Below, one piece after another: positions 36,045 through 46,800 of a stretch of 64,000 nt of DNA. The translations under genes and the position numbers were made by a program. This DNA comes from Amyelois transitella. Lineage: Eukaryota; Arthropoda; Insecta; Lepidoptera; Pyralidae. Under the pieces are notes generated by a model. It saw only the letters and a list, made by a program, of their open reading frames with translations. It was not told where the DNA came from and searched no databases. Positions within the stretch are counted from its first letter, which is position 1. The number at the start of each line of letters is the position of its first letter. Where the stretch lies: positions 8,432,001 through 8,496,000 of the forward strand of contig NC_083535.1 in NCBI RefSeq assembly GCF_032362555.1, read 5' to 3'.

Positions 36045-36554
36045 TTACAGGTCTGTGCCCGATTTAATGCCCTTAGCATTAGCTAAAGGCATTAAATCAG
36101 GCATATTTTTGTCATTTCTATCTTCAGTTTTTACATGTTTCTCAGCCTTTTCTAGATTTTGCTTCTGTTCAACAGGTTTCTCTATATGTAGATTTATTTC
36201 TTTCTCATCCTGTTTATTATGTATTATAAGTTGTCTCTCTGCGTATTCTATCTTTTCTATCTCTAAATCTTCTGCAGTTGTATGTGCCTTATTTGTTTTT
36301 ATCGTTACATTTTCATAGTTTTTTGTGTCTTCCTTTTCTGTTTCTGGTTCAATATGTATTATTACATGTGTCTCTAAGTTCATTTTATTGCTTTCTTCTT
36401 GTTCATTATGTATTATTTCTATATTTTCAGCAAATTCAATTTGCTCTGTTTCTAAAACCTCTGTAGTGTTATTGTTAATTTCTATGTTACTTGTTCTTTT
36501 AAACGTATTTTTATCTTTATTTCTGTCATCATTTTCTATTTCTTCGTCGTTTTC
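36045..36554 (-). CDS. Glu/Asn-rich repetitive ORF inside the inverted-repeat element
   Basis: Open for about 170 codons from after a TAG near 36555 to the stop at 36045. The first clear ATG is at 36381-36383 (112 residues). The protein repeats a motif: ETEQIEFAENIEIIHNEQEE and, later, EIEKIEYAERQLIIHNKQDE. It is highly charged, without membrane segment or known domain. Composition follows minisatellite-like DNA, so it may be a by-product of repeats. The last codons run into the hairpin at 36056-36103. I do not recognise it, and there is no sign of transposase motifs. Confidence 0.35.
   Translation of the reverse strand, partial: ENDEEIENDDRNKDKNTFKRTSNIEINNNTTEVLETEQIEFAENIEIIHNEQEESNKMNLETHVIIHIEPETEKEDTKNYENVTIKTNKAHTTAEDLEIEKIEYAERQLIIHNKQDEKEINLHIEKPVEQKQNLEKAEKHVKTEDRNDKNMPDLMPLANAKGIKSGTDL
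36056..36103. repeat. 16-bp-stem hairpin
   Basis: TGCCCGATTTAATGCC and GGCATTAAATCAGGCA pair with one mismatch around a 16-nt loop. It sits at the 3' end of the ORF in the inverted-repeat element. Confidence 0.85.
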
Positions 36555-36659
36555 TTTCTAAATGTTGTATTTTTTTGCTCTCTTCCTTTTGATTATGTAC
36601 TGTTATTGTTTTATGGCCTTTATTATTTTAACATAGCTGTTTTGTATTTTTGCAGTACA

Positions 36660-36688
36660 CAGAAAAAGCACTCTAAGTGCTTTTTCTG
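36660..36688. repeat. 13-bp perfect hairpin, 3-nt loop
   Basis: CAGAAAAAGCACT pairs perfectly with AGTGCTTTTTCTG around loop CTA. It lies about 105 bp outside the upstream end of the ORF in the inverted-repeat element. Confidence 0.9.
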
Positions 36689-37224
36689 GGTTTTATCGTA
36701 AATTATAATTTACAGTAATACAAACATTGAAAAAAGTTTAAAACTTCCTCATCAATTACAAAAACAAAAATCGAAAAGGTTATGTTTTTGACACATTGCT
36801 AACTTCGGTACGATACTTTAAGATAATGAAATATATGCTTTATATGCAAGTTATTAGGAACATATTCCAATAACTAATAACTTTTGGTGGAATAGCATTT
36901 TATATTAGTCTGCCGCAATAGGAACAACTTCACTACGCTGCCCTAGTGCATTTTAAAATTAAACTTTATTAGTTTGACTAAAGGAACAAATTTGAATACC
37001 ACAATACTTGTGGCAGAATTATTTAATTTCTTATTTTACCACTAGCGGCTTAGTAATTCGATTTGTTAAATGGCCGCTGGTGGCGGACTAGACACTTCCT
37101 AAAAAAAATCTACTTCCATAAAATAAAAAGTTGCGTAGTCGTAAAATCCAGTACAGTCCAATACCTTTCATTGATGTCGACATCGATCGATGTCTATGAG
37201 AGCACTAATGTTGAAAAAATTTTA

Positions 37225-38215
37225 ATGAAGAAAATAATATGTACGAAATTGTGGAAGCACTTAATAGTATGAAAGCGGGTAAGGCTGCTGGGTATGATAG
37301 AGTGCCGGTCGAGATGCTAAAAGCAGGAAAAGGCGTAGTAGGTAGTCAGTTGTATGGTGTAAGGCTGTTATCGTGCTACTTTACAAAGGAAAAAGGTCAC
37401 AGCTGGACTGAAAAAATTATCGTGGTATAAGCCTGCTAAGCGTCGTTGGCAAATTGTATGCTAAGGTATTGATTAATCGAGTTAGGAATGAAACTGATAA
37501 CAAAATATGGGATGCTCAAGCGGGATTTCGAAAATAAATAAAATAAATAAATATATACGGGACAAATTACACAGATTGAGTTAGCCTCGAAGTAAGTTCG
37601 AGACTTGTGTTACGAGATACTAACTCAACGATACTATATTTTATAATAAATACTTATATAGATAAACATCCAAGACCCGGGTCAATCATAGAAAGTTCGT
37701 TTCTCATCATGCCCTGGCCGGGAATCGAACCCGGGACCTGTGGTGACACAGACAAGCGTACTACCGCTGCGCCACAGAGGCCGCCAAATGGTGAAAAGGT
37801 AATGGGATGTACGGATCAGGTCTTTTCATTGCGATGCATAGCCGAAAAGTTTTTGGCCAAGGGCCAAAAAGTCTATTGCTCATTCGTGGATCTAAAAAAG
37901 GCCTATGACAGAGTTGAGAGGAATTAATTGTGGTCAGCACTTTCTATGGGTGATCTGTGTCTTGATACGAGTACTGAAATCCTTATATATATGAGGATTC
38001 GAGTGCTTGTGTCAGGATAAACGGAACGCACACTGAGTGATTTAAGATTGAGAAAGGCATTAGGCAAGGATGTGTTGCATTGCACATTGTCTGTTCAACC
38101 TATTTATGGATAGTTGTATGACAGATTTGAAAGAGTCTGAAAGTGGATTAAGGATGAATGAGTTGCTCGTCAAATATCTGCTCTATGCCGATGATCAGGC
38201 TGATGACGACAAAGA
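37225..38215 (+). pseudogene. LINE reverse transcriptase relic, split by a SINE
   Basis: Fragments in changing frames read MKAGKAAGYDRVPVEMLKAG (finger region), FVDLKKAYDRVERN (motif A) and LLYADDQ (catalytic YADD). Frameshifts and stops are frequent, and a SINE interrupts the gene at 37531-37786 just after AGFRK. Clade not certain (RTE/Jockey-like non-LTR type). Non-functional. Confidence 0.8.
37531..37786 (-). mobile_element. tRNA-derived SINE inside the LINE relic
   Basis: The minus strand starts TGGCGGCCTCTGTGGCGCAG, has box A (GCGCAGCGGTAGTACGC) and box B (GGTTCGATTCCCGGCC), and ends in an AAATA-type tail (TATTTATTT on the minus strand). A different family from T. A head fragment of the same family is at about 34205-34245 (plus). 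It looks young: head and boxes are well kept. Confidence 0.8.
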
Positions 38216-38218
38216 GTT

Positions 38219-38427
38219 TGTTTGTTTGTTTGAACGCGCTAATCTTAGGAACTTCTGGTTCGAATTAAAAAATTATTAATGGAGGAAGGCTTTAGGCTAT
38301 ATAACTTCACGCTGCAACTATTAGAAGCGAAGATATAATGGAGAATGTGAAAAAATTATTCATCCTTGAGGGTTTCAATGATGCCCAAAATAACTATTCC
38401 ACGCGGACGAAGTTGCGGAACAGCTAG
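38219..38427 (+). mobile_element. Helitron-like element (family C)
   Basis: Contains GTTTGAACGCGCTAATCTTAG and TTTAGGCTATATAACTTCACG, and ends CGCGGACGAAGTTGCGGAACAGCTAG before a T. The 5' end is missing. Clearly the same family as 48058-48320. Confidence 0.65.
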
Positions 38428-38836
38428 TATCATATTACATGGAACGGAAAAACTAATGATAACTTTAAGTGCATTTGATGAGATAAAGGCATCTCTGTGG
38501 TGATATGCAACCTCCACATTAGCTTTGACACCCTTTTTATCATAAAATGAATTTTATTGAATAAAGCCATATTTATTGCGAAATGACTAGTTATTCTATA
38601 ATTTATTCAATAAAATAATTAATCATGGATAAATATCCGGAACCTGAACAGTTCGAAGCAGATCCGATAACGAACTTGGATAAATTTTGCGAATGGATTC
38701 ATTGGAATCAAACCTTCAATAATTTTATGTCCACTCCTTTATACTCATGTCAAAGATTAGTTATGCGCTTCCTCAAATACATACGTCCGTTCACAGTTAT
38801 TTTACCTCTGACAGATGTCTTTTACTAAAAATTATT
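38428..38836. other. Spacer, no feature recognised
   Basis: AT-rich. A short frame from 38625 (MDKYPEPEQF...) has no known domain and runs into the next repeat. Left unassigned. Confidence 0.3.
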
Positions 38837-39019
38837 TCACTACATAGTATAAAACAAAGTCGCTATTTTAGTCTGTTTGTCTGTATGCTTAAATCTTTAA
38901 AAAGTACGCAACGGATTTTGATGCGGTTTTTTGTAACAGGTAGAGTGATCAAGAGGAAGGTTTTTATGTATAATTTTTTCCGAATTTTGCACCCGTGCGA
39001 AGCCGGGGCGGGTCGCTAG
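38837..39019 (+). mobile_element. Helitron-like element (family D)
   Basis: 183 bp, TCACTACATAGTATAAAACA to CCGGGGCGGGTCGCTAG, followed by T. The GC-rich CCCGTGCGAAGCCGGGGCGGG just before the end can fold into a hairpin. Almost identical to 41991-42174. Confidence 0.72.
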
Positions 39020-39565
39020 TATATTATATATTTATACTAAAAATGACATTAGATTAGTGATGTGCCGTTCTTAGAAATTTTGAAATATTGCCATGTAAGT
39101 TTAAATACTTTTTGTAAAACATTTGTTGCTACAAGGTTCAGGAAAAATTCTAAGTATAAGGGAATTCAGCTTAATTTAGGTGCCTATCAATTTCTTTGGT
39201 GCCTATTTTCCAAGTTTTTTCCACCTTCACATTTTAGTCCTTAGTCTATGGCTAGGTCAGAGAAAATTGTCACTCAAAGTCAATGGTTTTGCGTTGTTTT
39301 ATGGCCAACAAAGACGATAGAGCCTTAATATTAAAAAGTGAAGTGAAGTGAAGAAATTGTACTTATTTATAGCCAAGGAAAGAAATTGACTGTGGGTAAT
39401 CATATTGTTGTGATATATGGGGTAAGGTTGTGAGGTTAAAATTATTTGGTTGTGAAAATAATAGGTGTCTGTGTTGTAAATACCACATCAATTATATAAT
39501 TGCAATACCTAAGTAGCGACACTACTGAAATTTTAATAACATTGTTCGTTTTCTTTTGTGGTACA
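39020..39565. other. TAF7 upstream region
   Basis: Contains the presumed promoter and 5' untranslated region of TAF7. No TATA box is evident, as is usual for such a housekeeping gene. No other feature seen. Confidence 0.4.
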
Positions 39566-40762
39566 ATGAATCGACCGGATAAGCGGGAACCTGAATACCC
39601 CACAGAGCTAGAGTCTCAATTTATACTGAGACTGCCAGAAGAACCTGCTAGAGTGCTAAGGGAAGTATTAGTATCAGGAGAAAATTTGAAAAATCGTTTA
39701 ACTATTCAACTCGAAAACGATATGAGACATGGTGAAGTACGTTTTGATCATTGGCTTATGCATGCTAAAATTGTGGATTTACCAACCATAGTAGAATCAC
39801 TTAAAACAATTGACAATAAGAGTTTCTATAAAACAGCAGATATAAGTCAAATGATGATATGCAAAGATGAACCAGATCAGCTCACAACTGAGGATGAGTT
39901 TCCAACAAAGAACAAAAAGAAAGATCTATATAAAGTAGATAAGAAATTCTTGTGGCCACATGGTGTCACTCCACCTACAAAAAATGTTAGAAAACGGCGT
40001 TTCAGAAAAACTCTAAAGAAAAAATGTGTTGAAGCCCCTGAAATAGAGAAAGAAGTTAAAAGACTTCTCAGAGCTGATAATGAGGCATTTAGTGTTACCT
40101 GGGAAGTAATAAAAGAAGAGGATGAGTTGCACTCCAAGCCAGAAACAAGCAAACCTTCTCATGTTAAATCTGAGAAGAAACCCAAAACTGAACGCAATGT
40201 AAAGCGTGAAGTGGCAGCTAAACCTAATAATCCTGGATCTTCCAATGTAGTGGACATATTTGGAGGTGCTGTCAGTGACAGTGATTTAGAAGACGACAAT
40301 ATCAATGTGGAGATGGAAGACAGCAGGCTATCTGCATATGATAGCCGTTTGTCTGACACTAACTCAATGCATGGGATGGGTGATATTTCTAAAAGAGAAC
40401 TACCTATTGAGTTTGACTCCCACATGTTCCAAACACCCAAGAGGTCTTCAAACAATAGCCGCTCTGTAACTCCAGGGGCTTCATACTCTAAGAGTGGTGG
40501 CTTGTCTTCTGAAGATGATGGTGACTATCATTCACGGGATATGACTAAAGAAAATATGACAGAGAGAATTGAGCAGCTACAAACAGAGCTAGAAGAACTT
40601 AAACAACGTAGGCAAAAAACACAGCTTGAGATAGCAGGGATGGAAAACCAGGCTTTGAGACAGAGATTTTCTGAAGCATTGCATACTTTAAATAAAGACA
40701 TAATGTATAAAGAAATGGAATATCAGGGACTTCTAACACTTCAAAATTCAGATGATATTTGA
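39566..40762 (+). CDS. Taf7: Transcription initiation factor TFIID subunit 7
   Basis: Intronless, 398 residues, starting at the ATG of MNRPDKREPEYPTELESQF. That ATG, in context TACAATGA, opens directly onto the conserved domain, so the in-frame ATG 66 nt upstream was not used. The TAFII55 N-terminal domain spans about residues 12-180: FILRLPEEPARVLREVL, then MRHGEVRFDHWLMHAKIVDL, then SLKTIDNKSFYKTADISQMM, and the near-invariant WPHGVTPPTKNVRKRRFRKT. An acidic/Ser-rich middle and a C-terminal coiled coil (about 330-385) follow. TAF7 binds TAF1 within nuclear TFIID and restrains its acetyltransferase until initiation. Human and fly genes are also compact. No defects seen. Confidence 0.96.
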   Translation: MNRPDKREPEYPTELESQFILRLPEEPARVLREVLVSGENLKNRLTIQLENDMRHGEVRFDHWLMHAKIVDLPTIVESLKTIDNKSFYKTADISQMMICKDEPDQLTTEDEFPTKNKKKDLYKVDKKFLWPHGVTPPTKNVRKRRFRKTLKKKCVEAPEIEKEVKRLLRADNEAFSVTWEVIKEEDELHSKPETSKPSHVKSEKKPKTERNVKREVAAKPNNPGSSNVVDIFGGAVSDSDLEDDNINVEMEDSRLSAYDSRLSDTNSMHGMGDISKRELPIEFDSHMFQTPKRSSNNSRSVTPGASYSKSGGLSSEDDGDYHSRDMTKENMTERIEQLQTELEELKQRRQKTQLEIAGMENQALRQRFSEALHTLNKDIMYKEMEYQGLLTLQNSDDI

Positions 40763-40933
40763 ATTCATTCATCATTGTTAATATAATAATTTTTTGGCCA
40801 TATTTCAATAACTTTCATATATTATATTTATTCATAAGCACCATAATATTTTAATTACTTATAAGTACTTAGGTTAAGGAAAGTACCCATACTAAGGTAC
40901 CAATATTTTGAACTTTGGCTACAAATTCAGCCA

Positions 40934-40939
40934 AATAAA
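40934..40939 (+). terminator. Polyadenylation signal for TAF7
   Basis: AATAAA 172 nt after the TAF7 stop codon, followed by T-rich sequence within 15-25 nt. Confidence 0.6.
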
Positions 40940-41990
40940 TTAAAGATTTTTTGTCCTGGTGTAACCTGGTTTTTTCTGTTACAGTAGAACAGTTTGTTCG
41001 TACAACTACAGTCTGTTGAGATTTTTCAGTTATTTCACTAAAAGAAAAGTCATAATATATACTATATATGTGTCCTTATAGAGGGAATATTAAATTTGAA
41101 TCTATTTCATAGGTCTTCAAATTGTATTCTTATAAAAACTGTATTCTATAAGATAGATAAAACTCTTTATTGCACCATAAGAGTAAAACATACAAAACAA
41201 CACGATAAGATTGTAATTCTTAACTCATATTTTTAACAAAACATATAGGTATATATTGCATTAAACATATTATATCTACACTAACTTGTTTACTTAGAAC
41301 TAAGAAAAACTTAGAAGTTCAATTTTATGAACTAATATTTTATTATATTAAGTTTTAATAAAATTATGAAATATTTTATTTTAATTATAAGCTAACAATG
41401 TCTCGTGAAAACTGAAAGGACACATTCAGCAATATAATGTGTCCTTTCAGTGTTTCTGAGACTGTGTAGGCTCTATCAACCCATGTCCAATGTTTGTGTA
41501 GGTACGCTCAAATCTACTTTCCGTGGATGTATGTAGTAAAAGGTGACTATATTAATGCAAGCTTCCATGCTTGTCTGCTATTGAAACCCTTGGACCCTTG
41601 GTTTGTGCCAGCTGCTTCTAATCTATACATATAATAAAACAGTAAAAGTATTTTGTCTGTACATAAAGTATTTTTGACTGAAATTGATAGAGGGACACTT
41701 AGAATGAATAATAGAAAAAATATTTTTTTTTTATTTCTTGTCTTTCTGTCTGTCTGTATGTATGATCACGATTATCTCCAAAAGTACTGAACCGATTTAC
41801 TTAAAACTTTCACCAATTGCTTCGTTTCAACTCAGAAGAACATTTAAAGTTTGTTTCATAAAATCGGTTCATAAAAAAAAAATTATCGACATTTGAATGA
41901 ACTCAAGGCATGAGTTTGCCTGCAAATAAGTTACGAAACTAAAAATTCTAAGTCATTTATCATTGTAAGACAGAATAATACCTATCACTA
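40940..41990. other. Spacer with decayed repeats
   Basis: AT-rich. Around 41405-41590 are remnants of family A (CACATTCAGC, GTGTCCTTTCAG). From 41622 a Helitron-like start (TCTATACATATAATAAAAC) begins, related to the copy at 42730-42891 but without a clear end. No gene recognised. Confidence 0.4.
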
Positions 41991-42174
41991 TCACTACATA
42001 GTATAAAACAAAGTCGCTTTTTTAGTCTGTTTGTCTGTATGCTTAAATCTTTAAAATTACGCAACGGATTTTGATGCGGTTTTTTGTAACAGATAGAGTG
42101 ATTCAAGAGGAAGGTTTTTATGTATAATAACATTTATAATTTTGCACCCGTGCGAAGCCAGGGCGGGTCGCTAG
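41991..42174 (+). mobile_element. Helitron-like element (family D)
   Basis: 184 bp, flanked by A and T as expected for Helitron insertion: A|TCACTACATAGTATAAAAC ... GGGCGGGTCGCTAG|T. Nearly identical to 38837-39019, with few substitutions. Confidence 0.75.
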
Positions 42175-42283
42175 TAACATATAAATATAAGTGAAAATCA
42201 GTTTGATAATATTCTGGTTTTACCGCACATAACATGCGTAATTCTCACGTAAAAATATTTTTGTTTTTTTTAGTCTATTTTAG

Positions 42284-42541
42284 TACCGTGTGGTTCCCGG
42301 CACCAATCCAAAAAGGAATAGGACCACTCCATCTCTTTCCCATGGATGTCGTAAAAGGCGACTAAATGATAGGCTTACAAACTCGGGATTCTTTTTTAGG
42401 CGATGGGCGAGCAACGTATCACTATTTGAATCTCAATTCTATCATTAAGCCAAATAGCTGAACGTGGCCATTCAGTCTTTTCAAACCTGTTGGTTCTGTC
42501 TACCCCGCAAGAGATATAGACGTGACCATATGTATGTATGT
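42284..42541 (+). mobile_element. Family A retroposon, near full length
   Basis: Starts ACCGTGTGGTTCCCGGCACC and ends GACGTGACCATATGTATGTATG. All internal blocks are present. Confidence 0.72.
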
Positions 42542-42564
42542 AGTCTACTTTAATTTCGACACCA

Positions 42565-42635
42565 CCGCAATGGCCTCGATGGTCAAGTGGTTGGCGCGTG
42601 AGACTGTGAAGTTGGCAGTCCAAATTCGAGATCCA
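42565..42635 (+). mobile_element. tRNA-like SINE head
   Basis: GGCCTCGATGGTCAAGTGG resembles box A, and a weak box B (AATTCGAGATCC) follows 30-35 nt later, in front of a poly-A/T stretch. Stems cannot be completed, so it is a SINE remnant, not a tRNA gene. Confidence 0.45.
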
Positions 42636-42729
42636 ACAAAAACAAGATATTTTTTTTTATTAAAAATACTTTTTATTTGTGTTTATTGAGTAGGTATTTT
42701 ATTTTAAAAAAACTTAAAATCAAAATACT

Positions 42730-42891
42730 ACATATAATAAAACGGTAAAAATAAATTGTCTGTACATTTAATATTTTGACAGAAACGGATAGAGTTTTTT
42801 TTTTTACATTTTTGTCTGTCTGTATCTAACTGTATGATCAAGCAAGATTCAATTCGAAATTTACGCGGACGAAGTCGCGGGCAACAGCTAG
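42730..42891 (+). mobile_element. Helitron-like element (family E)
   Basis: Begins near ACATATAATAAAACGGTAAAA and ends ACGCGGACGAAGTCGCGGGCAACAGCTAG|T. The 3' end is shared with family C. A hairpin-forming palindrome precedes CTAG. Confidence 0.6.
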
Positions 42892-43891
42892 TACTATAGT
42901 ATAAGTCGATCAAGGAAAATGCTAACAAACTTGCCTTTTTTTAGGCCACGTCTTTTTGAGACTGTTAATTCTGTTTACCCAATAACGGATAAAGGTGTGA
43001 CTAAATATATGTGTGCACATCAATGTTTATGAACATATTCCAGGTTTAGTCTAAAAGATATTTTCCAGGACCGGTACATCATTAACAGTGAATGATCTGT
43101 GTCATTAATTTTTTTTATACATGTTGACTATTAATCAGCTGTCAATGTCTGTTTTGACATACCCGCTTTTCAGAACGTTTCAGCCTTCAGTTGAGATAAT
43201 ACACCCAGACCTGGATCTGGTGGACAAGATCACAAGACGAGCGAGGGGCACAAGAACCTCTGTCTCTGTTCGCTCTATACCTATTGTATTTGGTGTTTGT
43301 TTTTATATTAAGTACCTACATAGCTTGTAGGGCGTATTGTTGATGAAGCTGAGAATAATTTATACTATTTCAGTATAGACGGAGTTATTCAGTCTTACTA
43401 ATAATTTATTAAGATATCTGGTAAATTTTATTTAATTACTTTTTCTTAGTGTGCAATAAATTTTTGGAGTAACCTAATTTTTAATGACCTACTTCTCGAT
43501 CTATCGATTTCATGTCATGGTTTATTCGCGTTTGCATTCTGAGCTCAGCTTCTTGTTCGAAATCTGGGAATTCGCTTTTACTTACATTAAAATTACTCCA
43601 TCACTTAAACCTCACTTGCCTTAAATGGTATTGCTTGGAAGTACGACATTTAGGAATAACATACAGATTTAATTTTTCGTGAGACTCAATTTTACTCTAA
43701 TAAGACTTCTTGTCATCTGAAACATTTAATCTATCTCTTCATAATAACAATTATGTGGTATTCATTACCTTAAAACAATATATTCTGAAACAACAAACTA
43801 AAATAATATTTTTTTAATCAGGTGACAATATTTTTCTACAAAACATTCAAAATCATTCCCATATAAGTGTTGTTATTGGCTCTGCTTCATA
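42892..43891. other. Upstream region of the DDAH-like gene
   Basis: Presumed promoter and 5' untranslated region. A short repeat remnant near 42940-43010 resembles family A (GAGACTGTTAATTCTGTTTACCC). No other gene recognised. Confidence 0.35.
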
Positions 43892-46800
43892 ATGGATTTT
43901 AAAATGCATGAATACACACATGCAATAGTTGGGAAAGTAACACCAGTTCTCCGCTTGACTGATAGAGCAGATTTGAATGATGCTAGACGCCAACATGATT
44001 GTTATTTGAGACTCTTAAGGGAATTAAACATAGAGGTTGTAGAGGTGGAAATCCCGGGTACTTTCCCTGAAAATGTCTTTTTGGAAGATGTAGCTATTGT
44101 TTGTCATGGAATAGCATTGTTACCAAAACCGAACAATACAGCAGAAGAACTTAAGGTGAGTTTGTTTTTACATTGCTTTGTTGAATTGTACAATATTTGG
44201 AATACCAATATTAGCATAAAATGTATATAACAATATTACTTAATAGTTATCTTAAATGTAAGTAATTCATATATGAATTACTTATTCATGAGCAAAGCCA
44301 GCTGGCAAAGTTATGCAGCTGAAAATGCCATAGCTGACATAATTCGCCTTAGATACAATTGCTATGCTGCTGTTTATTTATTTTGTTTTTTTTTCTTACT
44401 CTTATGTACACCTTCATTCTTCTCTAGCAAATCTGTTGATCTCTCGCTTTTCTTCCTACTATGTAATTAGATATTTTATAAATAACTTTAGGGGTCTAAT
44501 TTCTTCACAGATCTAGATGTACTTATGCGAAGCATTTGCAGGGACATGTCACTGACAACACTGGTTTGTGGCAGGTTTCAAATAATTATTGGAATAATAA
44601 AACACTCCTTGCTGAAGTAGTTATTATCAATTAGACTTGATGTTGTTTTGCAATTTTAATAACTAATTAACTTTCAACACCAAATTACCACTAAGTGGTG
44701 ATTCAGATATAAGATTGACAAGAATGTTAATTGTGTAAATGTTCTCAATGCTACAAAAGGTACCCTTTGTTCAATAATTTCATGTTTTTTCTTGCTGTGT
44801 TTAAAGGAAGTTGTGTTATGAAGATTAACAAACTAAGCAAAGAAATAAAAATGACTTTATAAAATTATATTTACTTTTATATGTAGTTTTTAACTGAGTC
44901 TTCTCTCCCATGCAAAACACATTTACAAAAATATAGTTTGATGCAAGATAATAATAATAGCAAATACCAATTACCTTAAAAAAAAGAAGGTTCTATGTTA
45001 TAACATATTTTGTATTGTTGTTATCATTCATATCATTATGCATGAAAATAATTATTCACAATTTCATGGTCTGAATATATTTATATATTGTGTCAGAACA
45101 AGGTCTTTTGTCAATAAGGAATAGTGACCAACTTGGTTTATATATCAACACTGTTGAAACAATGGAAGCAATCTGCTGAAATTGTAGATACTTTAGTTAC
45201 TAACAAGTATCTCCAACAACGCTTTCCAAAAAAGGCACTTCCTTGTCATATTCTTATTTGATTTAACTTATCCTATGTTTGAATTTTTTTATTATTGTTT
45301 CAGACAAAAGCAATAAAGGAAATTCTTCGGAAAGATCTGGGCCAGACAATAATTGAAGTGACAGATCCAGATGCGAAAATTGTTGGTTCTGATGTTTTAT
45401 TCACTGGTGAGTTAAAATGCCAGTTTTTATGTCATAACCATGGCCAATCTGCACCTGTACGCTTCTGATAATACTTTACCCGTGGCAAATATACCCACCC
45501 AATTCAGGATCATGGTCAAAGAACCCACCCTGAGCTTTTCTCCAAAGGGGGTGAGGATTTGACCAGGAAGGACTAGCAACAAAATGAAGAAGAATTTCTG
45601 GATTGCTTGATTAGTAATCAAGCAATCCAGCCTTATGGGATACACACGTAATATTCGAGTAGGTACCTAGGTATGTAGGACTACACAGTTATAACAAGCT
45701 ATTTTTGTCCGCCTTTGTGGCTCTGCCCAGTTAATTCTTGGACAAGGTCTCAATATTGATCTCTTTGGTAGGCTCGGTATTTATAATTTTAGTTACTCGT
45801 GTATTCTTGGTTATATATAAACTGATTCGTAAATTTCGACATGTATTTTTCAGGTCGTGAATTCTTCGTGGGAATATCAGAGACGAGCAACGAGGCTGGC
45901 GCTAGTGCCGTGGCTGAGGCATTCCCAGAATTCCCATGCACACCTATTAAGGTAGTAATTTTGTTCTGATAAGTAAGTACTTTCACAGTAAAGCCAATAT
46001 AGTTTGGTTTTGGTGCATGTAAAATTGTATGTAGCTAAAAAAGATACTTGTAAAATAAATGTAGGTTTTTCTAATTCAGATATCAAAAGGGGCACACAAC
46101 TTGAAAAAGTACATCACTGTGGCAGGCCCCGATATACTCTGTGTTGGTGCAAGCAAGGAAGCTAAAGAACTGCTTAAACGAATGGAGAGAGAAGCTACTT
46201 TCTCATACCAGACCCTTTCTATGACCGAGGACGATGCTGCAAACTGCCTTTACGTTAATGGGACTCTCGTACACAGGGCTATTGAGGAAATACCTGAATC
46301 TTTTAAGGTAAGAACTTTTAAAAGAGTTACACATGTAGAGCTTACTAAGCTATCTCTTCCATACAGTCTATGAAACATGAGAAGGTTATGAGCTGTGCAT
46401 TCTTCTGTTGCTCCGTGTATTGCGAGTACCTACTGCATTGCCACTCTTATATTGTGGTCACAGGCATAGTCAAAAGACGCACCTCGGGCTTCTCTCCAAA
46501 CAGGTGAAGATGTAACCGGCTTAATTCTGGTTCGGATAAATAAAAAGATTGTTGTTCACAAGCAGAGCATATTCCTATAACCATTTGACCAATGCTGAGA
46601 AATAAATTGAGAGTACGGTATCGTACAAGTATCAAAATCTATATAAAAGAAGAAAGTAAATGACTGACTGACATATAACCCCTACCGCTAGGTCTAGAAA
46701 CTTGAAATTTGGCGTGTAGGTTCTTTATGTGGTCTAAGGGTCTAAGGCGGGAATTATGGTGATTTTTTGTTTTATGTAGGCGGTGCCGCGGGTATCCGCT

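Larger units (their letters stand above)
35660..37100. mobile_element. 1.44-kb inverted-repeat DNA element with internal ORF
   Basis: Termini AGGAAGTGTCTAGTCTGCCA and the complement of TGGCGGACTAGACACTTCCT match over about 33 bp with three mismatches. Inside both ends lie several imperfect palindromes of the type CTGCCACTAGTGGCAG, at least four on the left and three on the right. Flanks are A-rich (eight A/T bases on each side), so the target duplication cannot be resolved. It carries a Glu/Asn-rich ORF on the minus strand framed by two hairpins. No transposase was recognised, so it is probably non-autonomous; the superfamily is unknown. Confidence 0.75.
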
